Shown: one piece after another, positions 10,397 through 22,179 of the stretch | Numbering within the stretch: position 1 is the first letter of the stretch | Layout of the letters: every line of letters begins with the position of its first letter | NCBI GenBank assembly: GCA_964035795.1 | Contig: OZ038322.1 | Location: 1,523,281 to 1,587,280, forward strand | Length of the DNA: 64,000 nt | Origin: Pterobdella sp. o SKG-2022 | Taxonomy: Eukaryota; Annelida; Clitellata; Hirudinida; Piscicolidae | Reading direction: 5' to 3' | Translations under genes and position numbers: made by a program | The notes under the pieces: generated by a model | Told to the model about the DNA's origin: nothing | Database searches by the model: none | Seen by the model: only the letters and a program-made list of their open reading frames with translations

Positions 10397-12008
10397 ATGA
10401 ATTTGAAAGAAGTTTTGTTAAGCAAAATTTTTAAACTAGTATATTTATTTATTTTCATGGTTAGTTCTTTTATGTCAAAATGCATACTTTTTACTAACTT
10501 CTAATTATCATTTAGGAAATATCTGTCATACATGCAAATTATATAAGATTTGCATCAAACCCAAAAGAATCAAATTGGGAAAACGAATATCCCGAAGTAA
10601 GAAAATTTCAATTAAATGTTTTTTTTCTAAACATTGTTTAAGTATCTAATAGTAATCTTTGATTACCATTCACTTTAAAGCATGACTATCTGCAAGAAGA
10701 AAATGGAGAACATATATATGGCAGTGGCAAGTATGATGATTATATAGATTCATTCGATGAAGGTGGCAAATATGATGACTTTGAAGGTTCTACTGACTCT
10801 TCAGGAAGTAAAATAATTAGTTTTCTTTATTATAGTTAAGTGATTCATCAATTTTTGTTTTTGACAGATTTCAAAGAAAATAACAGAAACAGTAATACCT
10901 ATATGGGAGTTCCAAATCATGAATCTCGTTGCTTACAAATGCTTCATCAAGCAGAAAAAGATGATATTCCAGGAAGCTTCATGCCTCGATGCACTTTTGA
11001 TGGGTATTTTAGTGCTCTGCAGTGTCATGGTAGTAAGGGAGAGTGTTGGTGCTCAACAAAAAATGGCCGACAAATTCCTGGTACTTTGACCACTGATGCT
11101 CTGTCAACTTGTGACAAATACGACCTTGAAAGTACCTATTCAAACATTTTTTAGGCTTTCTATTTCTATTTTTGTGGCATTAAAAAGTTATAGATTATTT
11201 CACGTTTTAAATTTTTTGAAGCTGGAAAAGAAAAGCTTCCTTTTGATAAGAAAGGGAAGGATTTAAAGAAACATAAAAAAATGAAGGCAGAAGATGAAGA
11301 TATAATTTTGAAAAGGATTGAAACAAAAAACCAACAAGAAAATAAAGAATTTTTCATTCCATATGGTTAGAAATATTTTTGTTAATATAAAATGAATACT
11401 AAAAGTTCAAATCCAGTTTTTATTTTCACTACACTGAGTGCGACCAGATTTATTCTATTTACAAAACATTTTTGTTTATATTCAATTTCAATTTGCATGC
11501 ATTTTTTGCAGATAATCTCAGCAATAATAGAAAGAAGACAAGTAAAGAATCTGTTAAAAAGCTCAATGAATCAGCTTCAAGCCATCAACAATCTGAAGAT
11601 TTCTTTGTTTTTTCATCTTTGAGATTCCATTCTCTGCTGTCTCAGCCAGGCTTGTTGGCAGCCATTGTGTCATTGTTACTGGTGTTTGTGTTATGCATTA
11701 GTAGTGTGGTGGTGCTGTCAGTTTGTCGGTTGAAGCAACGTTCACACAAAGAAGAAACAAAAAGTCATTTGGAGGCAGAGTCAGTGATAAATGGATACAA
11801 CTCACACCTCACTTACCCACACAGACTCGACAACACTGCAGAGATTTATGCTGGTGGAGGCTTTAGTTACACTCCAGGAATATCTCCAGCCAAGTGTCAA
11901 ACCATGAATTTGCGCATGTCTCCATGGGCTCACGGCAATGGATACCTGACAAACAAGAGCTCTCATCTGATGTACTCCAAATGTGCTGATCAGGAGATGT
12001 TTGCTTGA
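10397..12008 (+). CDS. Single-pass membrane protein with a thyroglobulin type-1 domain
   Basis: Six exons join in frame (391 aa): 10397-10459, 10516-10596, 10681-10807, 10868-11131, 11222-11365, 11512-12008. The N-terminus is a hydrophobic signal peptide (KIFKLVYLFIFM). An acidic, Tyr/Asp/Gly-rich stretch follows (YGSGKYDDYIDSFDEGGKYDD). A thyroglobulin type-1 domain then has six cysteines in the canonical order (RC, PRC, LQC, CWC, TC), with CWCS instead of the common CWCV. After a charged linker comes one transmembrane helix (GLLAAIVSLLLVFVLCISSV). The cytoplasmic tail of about 95 residues is Tyr/Ser-rich (INGYNSHLTYP, AEIYAGGGFSY, NGYLTNKSS). Type-1 domains often inhibit cysteine proteases or bind ligands. 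The layout recalls APP/EpCAM-like proteins, but the APP tail motif is absent and I cannot assign an orthologue. Confidence 0.8.
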
Positions 12009-13712
12009 GTGTCAAACATTTGCAATCTACATGTATCTAGTCATCAATATAATCAAAACGTTTTTCTTGATTATTGTTTAAAGTTATTTTGTATAATGTG
12101 TTCCATTTGTTATATTAATGAATTATTTTTATGCTGACATGCAACATGTACAAGAATCTCAGGAATGCCCTGTCACTAGTCAATTTTGTCACCAATATCC
12201 ATATATATAGAAGATCATTCCAAAAGCATAGTTTTATATGACAACATTATCAACACTTGTATTTATAAAAATCAGATTAATTGGCATTTTATAATGTTTT
12301 TTGTTCTGCTTCTTTCTGTGGCTATCAAATTGATCTTTTTGTAGTGTTTGAAATTGTGAGATTACTTTTGATGTTTTTTCATGCATTATTCACTTAAAAT
12401 GTTTATTGCTCTGTCACCCCTCTCCCACACGTCATTTTAAGCCTCAGTATTATTGTTTTGTTTTATCTATAAAAAAATTTTTATATTTAAATGTCGAGTT
12501 TTATATAAACTCCCTCGCAAGGGAAGCAATAACGAAGCTCAGTCAACCAATAACCAGTCACACCTTTGTAACTGCTCAACATCTCCTTCATCGATCATGC
12601 TTCCGCGTGCCATCTTTTAGTTAATTGTAAATAAGTGGCATTTTTATATCAATTTAATTTCGACTTTGTTGTAGTTTGTCGTAGTTGATTGAACGGTCGT
12701 GGTTTTCTCAAATAAATCAACTTGTTTCAATTATGTGCACAATCGAATTGGCATTGTAACACATAATTGCTTTCGCAAATGCCTAAAATACTCTTAATAC
12801 TATTCTATTAATGTAGCTTTAAATTTCTAAATTCTTAGTGTTTGAAAAGTATATCAACAAATTGAAAAAATATTGTAATTTATATTAAATTCCTTGTTTA
12901 ACCACAACCTAAAAAATTAAAAACTGTTTTGAGGAATTTTAAAACAAAGCAACATTTTATTGCTGAAAATATTTTACAATGAATTACTTTCACTCCAAAA
13001 GACAATCGTTGTAATGCTGGACTTGATTAATGGTTTTTAAATAATTTTTTTTCACTATTTTTCAATATCAATAAAAATAAATAGTAAAAAAAGGAAATTA
13101 TACAACTATTAACATCTTTTAAAATGTAATTAAGTTTGTAGAATCCAAAATAGTTTTCCTTTTTTACACATTTAAAGAGTTAAACTTTATCTATATTTCA
13201 TTGAGTTTAAAACATGCCAAAATTCATACGAAAATATAAGTAAATAAGCAATATATAAGTATACTCTTAGCAAGCATCTTGCACGAATTAGTATGACTCA
13301 CAACTGTCTACATGTACTTACGTTTGTGTTTCTAGATCCACTCCATATTAGGGCTTTTGCGTACTTTTTGTCCGTGTTTTTAACCGTTTAAATAAGCTTT
13401 ATCGTGCTATTAAGTGTTGATTTGCTCATAATATTTTATGAAAATTCATTTATCTATTTGGTAAGTTATTCTTTATTACATTAAACTTTAAATATTCTAT
13501 TATAAGAATACTTTCGACTTACTAGCATGCTTTTGCAATAGAAGTTCCTATGGAGTATTCAAATTTATAAATAAAATTATTTGAAAGATTTAAAGCGGAT
13601 GAATATTCAAAAAGAAAAGAGCCATAAACTCTAACAATGGATCTCTAGTCTTAAATCGACAAATCTAATCAAAAAATTCTAATCAAATAAAAAAGAACAC
13701 GGATTAAATAAA
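12009..13712. other. Intergenic, 3' UTR and upstream sequence
   Basis: AT-rich sequence without conserved ORFs. It presumably contains the 3' UTR of the thyroglobulin-domain gene and the promoter of the tetraspanin. No element was recognised. Confidence 0.4.
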
Positions 13713-16700
13713 ATGGCGTCAGCACAAGCAACCAGGCCCCTAAACTTGCCTCCAAGCTCCATACTGCCCTCCAAAAAGTTCAACAAACAGTCATTCCTAC
13801 AACACCTCCTCTTCATCTTCAACATCATCTTTCTGGTTGGTTTTTGTTTTAATCTTTCAATTCTATTTTTTATTATATTAAAATGAGGATGAAAAACTAT
13901 TTAAAATAATGATTGTTATTAAATAGCTAAATAATCATCCAATTATTTAAAATCTACTTTTATAAATAAAACTAATTTTTTAGAAAACTATAAAAAATAA
14001 TTTTCTATATATATTAAAAATAGTTATTTTTCAATATACATTCAACATTTGATATTGTTTTTATTCAACTTGACATTTTGATTATAACCATGTCTAGACA
14101 CACAAAGTTAGTTACAAAAATTTACAATTATGAACAATTATTTTTCATGTCATAGTATATAAAAATTTTATTGAATAGTATAGGAGCAAGTGGTATTTCC
14201 TAAAAGATCATAAGGAAAGGATAAGTGATGTTAATTTATGTGAAGCTTTGATGTTTGTGTTTAGTTTTATTTGAAGTGTTGTATGCAGTCCTTTGATTTT
14301 CAAACTTTTTGTTTGAAAATATCTTTTTGGCATTATACTTTTTCCTTTTGAAATTTTCAAGCTCATTTGTTCATTGAAAATTTAATTGTATGAATATTAA
14401 TATTTCAGATGAATTTCAAACCTTACACAACTAGACAACTAAAAGTCCATTAAGAAATGCAATTTGGCAACAAAAATATTTCAAGATTGTATGCACCCAG
14501 TATTGCTTTGTTATTACAACTTGTATGCATAATCATATAAGCTTCACACTCCAACATTATATAACTAAGCAATAGATTCATGCAATGTATGCATTAAAAG
14601 TGCACAAGTATTTCAAGAAAATCACAAATAATCTTTATTACATACAATCTTAATCAAAAGCTTGTCAAGTAATTCATCAAATTCAACAACTCTCCTATCC
14701 ACCAGATTTCTCTATATTATTCCTTAACAAAAAGCTTCGTTTTTGAAGCGGAATCTTCATATTTCTAATATGCAAAAATGCTCACTGCCACAGTCCTACT
14801 TCCTTCCTGATTAACCCATCCATCCCACTTGCTACTCAGCTCTTGAGGATTGCTTCATATAAAACTGTTCCACCACTTCAATTATTTGTGCCATTAAAAT
14901 TTTTTCATGTTCAAATTGCAGTCACTCCAAAACCATGCAGGTGGAACAGTTTTCCAAGTGAATATCCATTGCATGTCTGCATTTTTTGCACTGACCACCA
15001 GTCATTCAAACATCTCAGCTCATCTCTATAAGGATCATAGTCTCTAGTATTAACAGCCTTAACTATTTTATACTCCTTTCATGAGACACGTTCATAAACC
15101 GCCGATTTTTGACTTCAACTGCATCAAGCTTTTGTTTCAATTTCTTAACTAGATATTAATTCAAGTTTTTTGTCATAACTTCACATTGCTTTCACTTTCA
15201 AATTATTTCTTCAAAAACTTCGCAAATTCGTCTAAATCTGACAACGATAAGTAATTAATGATATTTATATAATTTCTATTTTCCATTTGATAACGTGAGT
15301 TCGACTTATGATTTCACTATGAATTTTTCGAACCAAAGTAAAATGAAGAAATTTTTAAACTGTTTTTATTATAAATTACGAAGCTTTTCGTTACCAAAGT
15401 AAGACTTTCAAGTATGAGAAAAGTTCATGAAAATGTTACACTGTTAACGATAAGTTTTGTACTTTATAATAAAAGCTTCGTTATTTATAGTGTGATTTTG
15501 ATTCTTCTGATTAATAGTAAGCATTCGAAGGAATTAAAACTTCTACAGCAAACTTAGTACGCTGTCTAAAAGATATAATGATAGTGATCCTTCATTTCAA
15601 TACAATGTCATTAAAGGATTTGTTGAATGGCAGGTCAACAAGTATGATTCTGTGGCTCCATCAAAAATAGTAATTTACACAAGTTAATTAACAATTTACA
15701 CAAGTTGATTGTTTATTTCAAGCGGTTTTTTCATCCGTAACCATAATTTAAAGCAAGCTGTTTGAAAGTATACACGTTGAACATGAGAAATGTTGAGATT
15801 AATAAATAGGGCACTTTGAAGTGCGTAATTCTGTGAATCATGTTCGTGCATGACTTGTAGATGCTCCAAGAGGTAAATTGCCCCCTTCAATAAATGTTCA
15901 TCAGAAGTGTACAGTAGTATTAAAATGTTTGTTTTCAATGTAACTATTATAATTTCTAAGGCCTTAATCATTTTTTAATGAGAAGACAACAAAGGATAGT
16001 AATGCTTCACACATCCATTCACTTCACATCCATGCATACACAGCTTTGTGATGGTAATGATGTTGCAGCCATTAAAATTTGCCTGGCATAATGAGGTGGA
16101 ATTTCACGAATGAGCGTTGAGATTTATGAGGGCGATGTGAGTCAATCATGCCATGCAACTTATGCAATATCTTTTACAAATATGTTTTTGCACATTCAAG
16201 CTTGCACACAGTTCCTTGATGTTTCTTTCCTCGCTCTGTTGCATATGATGTGCTGTCCCTGATGGCAGTGTAGAACTAATAACACGCTCAGATAAAAATC
16301 AATAATTCTCAATCGAACATTTTGATAAGCCATATAACGTTCAGCGAGAAAATATTGCGCTTTACATCCTGAAGAATGCGCTTTCATGAATGATATTAAA
16401 ATGTTTGAAATGTTACAGTTTTCAGGGGCTGTGGTTGTCTGTTCTGGTGTTTATGCTTACACTTCCACGTACAGGTATGCCTTCTTTAACACATTATCGT
16501 CTTCCATTAGATTACGCAATGATATTTCCAAATTTTCAGGTACATCCCTATTTTGGGAGGCCACCTGGACTTCTTTTTGTTGTCTGTGTACTTGCTCATT
16601 CTGTCAGGGATTCTCATCATCTCGATTGTGTTTGTGGTGGGTTGTTGTGCTGCTCTCAAGAAAAACCGAAAGTGCATTTTTCTGGTCTGTTGCTGCATCT

Positions 16701-19013
16701 TAATTCTATGTCTCAATTGTAAACACAACTTTATATAATTTTCACTTAATTATGACTTGTTGAGTTAGCATTGTTTTATGGCTGCCTCAAGGCCATCAAG
16801 CAGATGAACAAAAGAATCCCCACTCAACATCTGTTCCTCATAATGCATTTTATCAATCTTTTATTCATTATCAGATCTCTATATGCAAACAAAAAGTTTC
16901 ATATACTAAAAGCTTTTGAAACACCACAGTACTCCTTGTTGCTGCTGCTGATCTTCCTGATGGAGACGACCAGTGGAGTGATGGCTTACATCTACGAACT
17001 CATGGTATGTCCTCCTCTTGCCTTCTTACAACAACAATGCAAAACCTATTTCCAAATATTATCGTCAGGCATATCAAATTTTTTTTAGCAATCTTCATTA
17101 TCGTTTATCGTCTTAATAGTCCCATCTTTATGGGGTTAGACGTAATATACAGTAATTTATTCACTACTACAAACGATTTCCATCATTCCTCTTACGCATT
17201 TATATTATTGTCATCATCACATGGCATAATGGTGAGATCCAAAAGAGCATAGCAGCCATAATCACGACATCCTCTTTGAAACATTGTTTTTTTTTGTTTC
17301 CTTTGTAAATATCCACCTGACACGTCATCCACTTATATACATGTTTATGTAGAGTGGTGCTATGTGCGATGTTGCGTCGTTAAACCTCGAGATGGTTTCC
17401 ATTTGTTTTTCTTTCATGTTCGTTTTCAGTTTTTAAAATGCATCATCTGACTATCAAGCGAATGATGGGGACTAACAGTAGATACATTAGTGAGAAATTT
17501 TATCATATGTGCATGAACACACAGTTGGAAAAGACTTTGTCGTCACGATTGTTATCAGCGATCAGCAATCATTTCCAATCAGATGCTGCAATCACCCACT
17601 CAGTGAACTACCTCCAGTCCATTGTGGGTTTCCTTCAGTTTGCAAAATGATGATGATGATGATGACGATGATGATGATAATAATGATAATGTTGGTGATG
17701 ATGTTGATGATGATGATGATGAGGATAAATGGATTGATAAATAATCATGGCGATAATATAGGTCAAAAAGTATATTTTTCTAATATAACGAACCATTTAT
17801 CTGTATAAATTTATCTTACATAAAAACCGCTCTAAAGGAAAATTTCTAAAGCATTTGATTGATTGATATCTGTATACTTATTAAGGTGCTCGTACTTTAA
17901 ATTCAATGTTTACAACAAATCTAAGCTCAAAACTTTTTTTTAAAGACATCGTATGTTTTTTTGTAAACTTGAATTTTACTTATAACTATGAGGATTTATA
18001 AGAACACGTAGAGAAATTTTTTATTGAGCTAAAATTTTCAAGTAAAACCGTGTCATAATTCATTAACTAATTTGTAGAGAACAGTAGAGAATTAAAAAGG
18101 GAAAAACCATAAGTGTGAAAACTTTTTGAAAGTTGTTAATGATGTAATTATGTAATGTTCTATTTTATGAGATCTATTTTGAAGCATTTATGAACGGTTC
18201 AATTATTGTTTGATGTTATAATTCGGAGTTTGACTCCTGATCTCCTTCTTTTCTATCATTTGTATTCTCTTTAAGTTTTACTGGTAAAACTTCTAAAATC
18301 TCAACAAAGAACAAGTGTTGTGGAAGCAGAGGTCCTTCTGATTGGCTGCAGAGCGCTTGGGACGTGTCGAGGACAGCCAATCACATCAACGCCAGTGTGC
18401 CTATTTCGTGTTGTGAGTTGCCTTCTGAGGGTTGCAACGTCAATTTGAGTGCAGTGCACTTGCAGGTCTGTGCAACCCCCTTCCATTATCAGCTTTGTTT
18501 TCATAATTGTGTTTTTAAAAGATGGTTTTTTAGAGACATTGTATGTTTCTTTAATAACTCGAGTTTCATCAAATTATGAAGACTTTTATCCAGAAATCAG
18601 CTGAAATTTCCGATAAGAAAAATCTTATCATGAGTCATTAGTTGATGAGTTATTATGAGGTTTTACTTTTCGAAAATTTCAGCTGATTTTTTTTGAATAA
18701 ACGTGTTTTTTAAAAATTTATAATTAGAAGAAATTATATAAAATTCTTTTAAAAGATGTATACATTACTCAACGCACGTTGGCAGGGTTGTGTGGGGTGG
18801 TTGGAGGAGACGATGAGAGAGCAGCTGATCATTGTGGGAGGACTTGGCATGGGGTTGTGTTTTCTGCAGGTTCATATCTTCTCATGTTCATCTATCATTC
18901 TGTGTATATTATTTTCTCATTGATTCATGTGTTGTTTGCAGTTGTTTGGCATTGTGGTGGCATGTTGTTTGGCAAAGAGCATCAAAAAGAGACGAGTGGA
19001 GTTGTGGCAGTGA
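13713..19013 (+). CDS. Tetraspanin
   Basis: Eight exons join in frame (269 aa): 13713-13835, 16419-16474, 16540-16684, 16930-17004, 17525-17623, 18310-18465, 18786-18869, 18942-19013. TM1 is HLLFIFNIIFLFSGAVVVC. TM2 ends in the family motif GCCAALKKNRKC. TM3 is YSLLLLLIFLMETTSGVMAY. The large extracellular loop has the diagnostic CCG motif (NKCCGSRG), then PISCCE and a further GC, giving the paired disulfide cysteines. TM4 is IIVGGLGMGLCFLQLFGIVVACC with a short basic tail (KSIKKRRVELWQ). Tetraspanins organise membrane microdomains with integrins and other partners. The N-terminal cytoplasmic tail is longer than usual (about 30 residues). The first intron is about 2.6 kb. I cannot say which vertebrate tetraspanin is the orthologue. 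Four of seven donors have a pyrimidine at +3. Confidence 0.92.
13836..16418 (+). other. First tetraspanin intron (2.6 kb)
   Basis: This is the largest intron of the gene. It holds the degenerate inverted-repeat element at 15368-15490 and otherwise AT-rich sequence with no convincing exon. It is a possible place for regulatory elements; none was recognised. Confidence 0.6.
15368..15490. mobile_element. MITE-like foldback element, degenerate copy
   Basis: The left end ATTATAAATTACGAAGCTTT is inverted relative to the right end (AAAAGCTTCGTTATTTATAG). The interior contains TTTCAAGTATGA and GAAAATGTTACACTGTTAAC, the same words as the palindrome at 19922-20073 but diverged. Confidence 0.6.
17646..17730 (+). 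repeat. Imperfect (GAT)n microsatellite
   Basis: Runs of ATGATG with AAT and GTT variants, in the tetraspanin intron after exon 5. Confidence 0.85.
18594..18700. repeat. Inverted repeat in tetraspanin intron
   Basis: AAATCAGCTGAAATTT on the left is mirrored by AAATTTCAGCTGATTT on the right, about 60 bp apart. A diverged relative seems to lie near 17940-18080 in the previous intron, sharing GACATCGTATG-like and GTCATAATTCATTA-like words. Confidence 0.5.
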
Positions 19014-19921
19014 TCAAGTAACATTCAATCAGAGTAGCAATAAGCTTCCAATGAAAATTGTTGAGTAGAAAATTTCATCTGTGTCCATAAAAATGAGAGA
19101 CTTAAAGAATTGCTGATGACGCTTCTAAGCGCTCAATACTTCTTGCGCATTATATTTAAGTTTCGTATTAAAAGAATTAGTTATTGATCATTGTTATTTA
19201 AAGGTTTTTATACTAGATTTAACTTTTATACATCGTTTATACTGCGTTTTGTGGATGTTGTGTCGAATATAGACTTACTCTGCGTAAAATCTCTCATTTC
19301 TGTATGTCTTATATCATAAAAAATTTTCTCTGTTATTTGTAGCTTTTACTTCAATTTTAGTATTAGTTTCTAAAGATGGTCAAGCTTCAGTTACATTTTG
19401 TTTTGAACTGCCTTAAGAGGAATGTGCATGTTGATCTCAGGAAGGCTGGATGCATCAAGTGTACCGTTCAGGCGATGTATAATTTCATGGTTCGTAAATC
19501 TATTTTTGGTCATTTATCATTTGAGAAATGCTCTTCAAGTTTCGTTGCTCTATCATGTCTGGTACGGCTTTTTTTGCTTTATAAATTACATGGTTTTGTG
19601 TTACTGATATTTTGGAAAATAAAAGGTTTGTAATGTTTTACCTCAACATGCTTTATACTTTCAATTCGATTATTAAGTTAGAGAAACCACATTCACAATC
19701 AAGACATAATGCTAATGTTTGAACTTATAAAAAATGTCAACTCAGTGAGTTTCAAGATCACAAAACTATTTCAATTAGAAATTAATTAATCATGGTTCGA
19801 CAAAATCCTGAAATATCTTAAAAATCTTGTTTTAAACCTTTGAAAGCCTACGTCTTCCGCTTATTTCAGAAAGAATTATCAACTTTTGACAGATTTTGCA
19901 CCTAGCCTACAATGAAGCATT

Positions 19922-20073
19922 ATGAATATAATTTCAAAACACTAGTAAGTTTATTAAGCTACGAAGCTTTTCGTTAACAACGCAACATTTTCAAGTATAC
20001 TTGAAAATGTTACGTTGTTAACGAAAAGCTTCGTAGCTTAATAAACTTACTAGTGTTCTGAAATTATATTCAT
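19922..20073. mobile_element. 152-bp near-perfect palindrome (foldback/MITE-like)
   Basis: The sequence is its own reverse complement around the centre between 19997 and 19998 (core TTTTCAAGTATACTTGAAAA), with two mismatched base pairs over 76-bp arms. The arms contain the words TTATTAAGCTACGAAGC and CTTTTCGTTAACAACG. Related degenerate copies occur at 15368-15490, near 21160-21200 and near 45805-45856, which suggests a small mobile foldback family rather than a one-off hairpin. Confidence 0.85.
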
Positions 20074-20629
20074 TTTACGGTTTGGCTTTTGAAAAAATGA
20101 ATGAAGCATTAGTTTTAGAATTAAAATTTGATATTAATCTCGATTTTATTTTTAATTTGAGGGCAATATAAATTTCTTAAATTCTAAGATGTATGATTTT
20201 GTAACTTACTTGGCTGTAGTGTTGATAAGAGACTGTACTTTAAGAAGCCCTCCAATACTTATTTCATTGGTTTATTTCGTTTTTTTAATTTTAAATATTT
20301 GAGGTTTTGTTTGCAAAACAGCTAAATTTTCCATGGTGGTATAACAATAACTTGTGTCTTTTTGGCTCAAAAAATATTGGTTTGGAAAACTTGTATTAAT
20401 TATTCCATCTTACATTCCTAATGGAATAAGATGGCTTTGATATTGACATAGTAAGTTTTGAAAATAGAGCAGTATTATTGAATTAATAATTTGAAAATAG
20501 TAGGGCGATCGTAAAAATCAGTTATGATGCGTAAAATTAATCAGTGCGCTGTGAACAGATGAACAGATTCACAGAGGCCATGTGAACTTAATGGTGGTTG
20601 CTGAGAAAAATAACATTCCATACTCCCAT

Positions 20630-21098
20630 ACAGTTTTTAAGTTCTTCAAACCGATTACTATTCTTCATCTCATGCTTGCCACGATCGCCTTCATTGGTTG
20701 CCGGTCGCACTAGGAGCTCAGTTCAAGTTACTGTGGCTCACCGCTAATATTCTATATTATAATCAGCCGGCTTACTTATATGAACTTTTTTCTATCAAAC
20801 AAACTCATGAGTCTCTCAGTTCTTCGAACTCTGGTTTATGGCTGCATCAGCCTGTCTCTTCTAACTCTTTTTCACATCGCTTTTTTTTTTATATCGCCTC
20901 TCATTTTTGGAATTCTCTTTCACTTAATCTGCGTCTATTACCTTTTTTTAAACATTTACGCAAGCGTTTGATAAGGCATCTTTAGAGCCGCATTTCCTAG
21001 TTTTTTTTTCAAGCACCTCTGCAGCAAACCTAGTTTGCAACTGCGCGCTCTACAAATGATAACAACAACAACAACAACAATAATAATAATAATAATGT
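20630..21098 (+). mobile_element. LINE 3' end fragment (L2/CR1-like reverse transcriptase C-terminus)
   Basis: The plus strand from about 20676 reads HDRLHWLPVAL, then PAYLYELFS, SSNSGLW and FWNSLSLNLRLL, ending in a stop near 20985. This is the characteristic C-terminal block of L2/CR1/Rex1-type LINE polymerases (LHWLPV ... L-P-YL-ELL ... WNSLP--LR). A short 3' UTR (GCGCGCTCTACAAATGATAA) and an (AAC)n(AAT)n tail at 21059-21098 complete a typical LINE end. The 5' part is missing. Confidence 0.85.
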
Positions 21099-22179
21099 TG
21101 ACGTAAAATAGCCGAAAATCATTATAATTGAAACAAACACATTGGTTTAATAAGAAACTTAATAAACGAAGCTTTTCGTAAGAGTATCTTACATTATCTA
21201 GCGTGAAAAATGGTTGGAAGTTATGATATTTATATAGAGAAATGAGTGAAACTATAATAAGAATAATAAATATACAGTTTTTTAATTAAAACGACAAAAC
21301 CGGAAAATCTTTAAACACTTGCCAACTATGAAAAAGACCTTTTCAGATAGTGAGAGCAAGATGGGAAGAAGTTCAATTCTATATTACGTTTTAATTAAGT
21401 TATTCAAAGCACTTGCTACAAAAAAGCCATAGCAAACACAATGCAACTAATGCTTACTTACTGTCGAAACATGGTTAAGCCCCACATAAATGGTACAGAG
21501 GTAGTGTGATTTTTTAAGAAAATAATGAATATTTTATAGTTTTTTAGCGCAAAATTATGAATGATTTTTTTCAAGAAAAAGCTTGTCTGTGGAATCTTGC
21601 CTGATGAGAACATAAAGATAAAATATTTTGTGTGGGATCTTTCAAAAAAGAATTATCTTAAACAATAATATTGCAAACAAAATTTTTCCCCAAAATACAT
21701 GAAAAAATTTGTTCTTTTTAGTAGTCTTCCAAAAACTAGTAGTTTTCCCAGTTAACCTTACTAGACTATAAAGCGCTGAGTTCCTAGAGTTCAACGTCAT
21801 GTTAAAGTTTTTAAGCCTCAAAAGTTTTTACTGAACTTTCAATGGATATTTGGACTTTAAAACCTTCGTCAGTTCTGGTGGCTTTTCATTCATTCAGGAG
21901 AAATCTCATGTAGCTTAAAATAATTTTAAATTTTTAATTTTAAATACTTTGTTTAACATGTATTTAATCATATCTATTTTAACAAAATGTTTTGAAATCA
22001 AATTCATAATGAATTAAGGTGTACAAGAGTATTTCAGTTGTTGTCTAACTTCATTTTTAAATTAATTACTTGTTAAAATTTACTTTTAAATTGACTACTT
22101 TTTTGATTAACTTTTCTAATAGTTTTAAATTTGAATGATATGAATGTAAAAATTATAAATTGAAAAATTGGAAAACTTA

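Larger units (their letters stand above)
19014..22179. other. Intergenic region with repeats
   Basis: Between the tetraspanin and MON1. It holds the 152-bp palindrome, a LINE 3' end and a further partial foldback copy near 21160. No protein gene was supported. A short open frame at 19376-19495 has exon-like looks but no partner exon. Confidence 0.5.

Noticed and set aside
19376..19495. Possible first coding exon (starts MVKLQLHFVLN)
   Set aside because: The start and a GTTCGT-like donor look acceptable, but no downstream exon or family resemblance was found.
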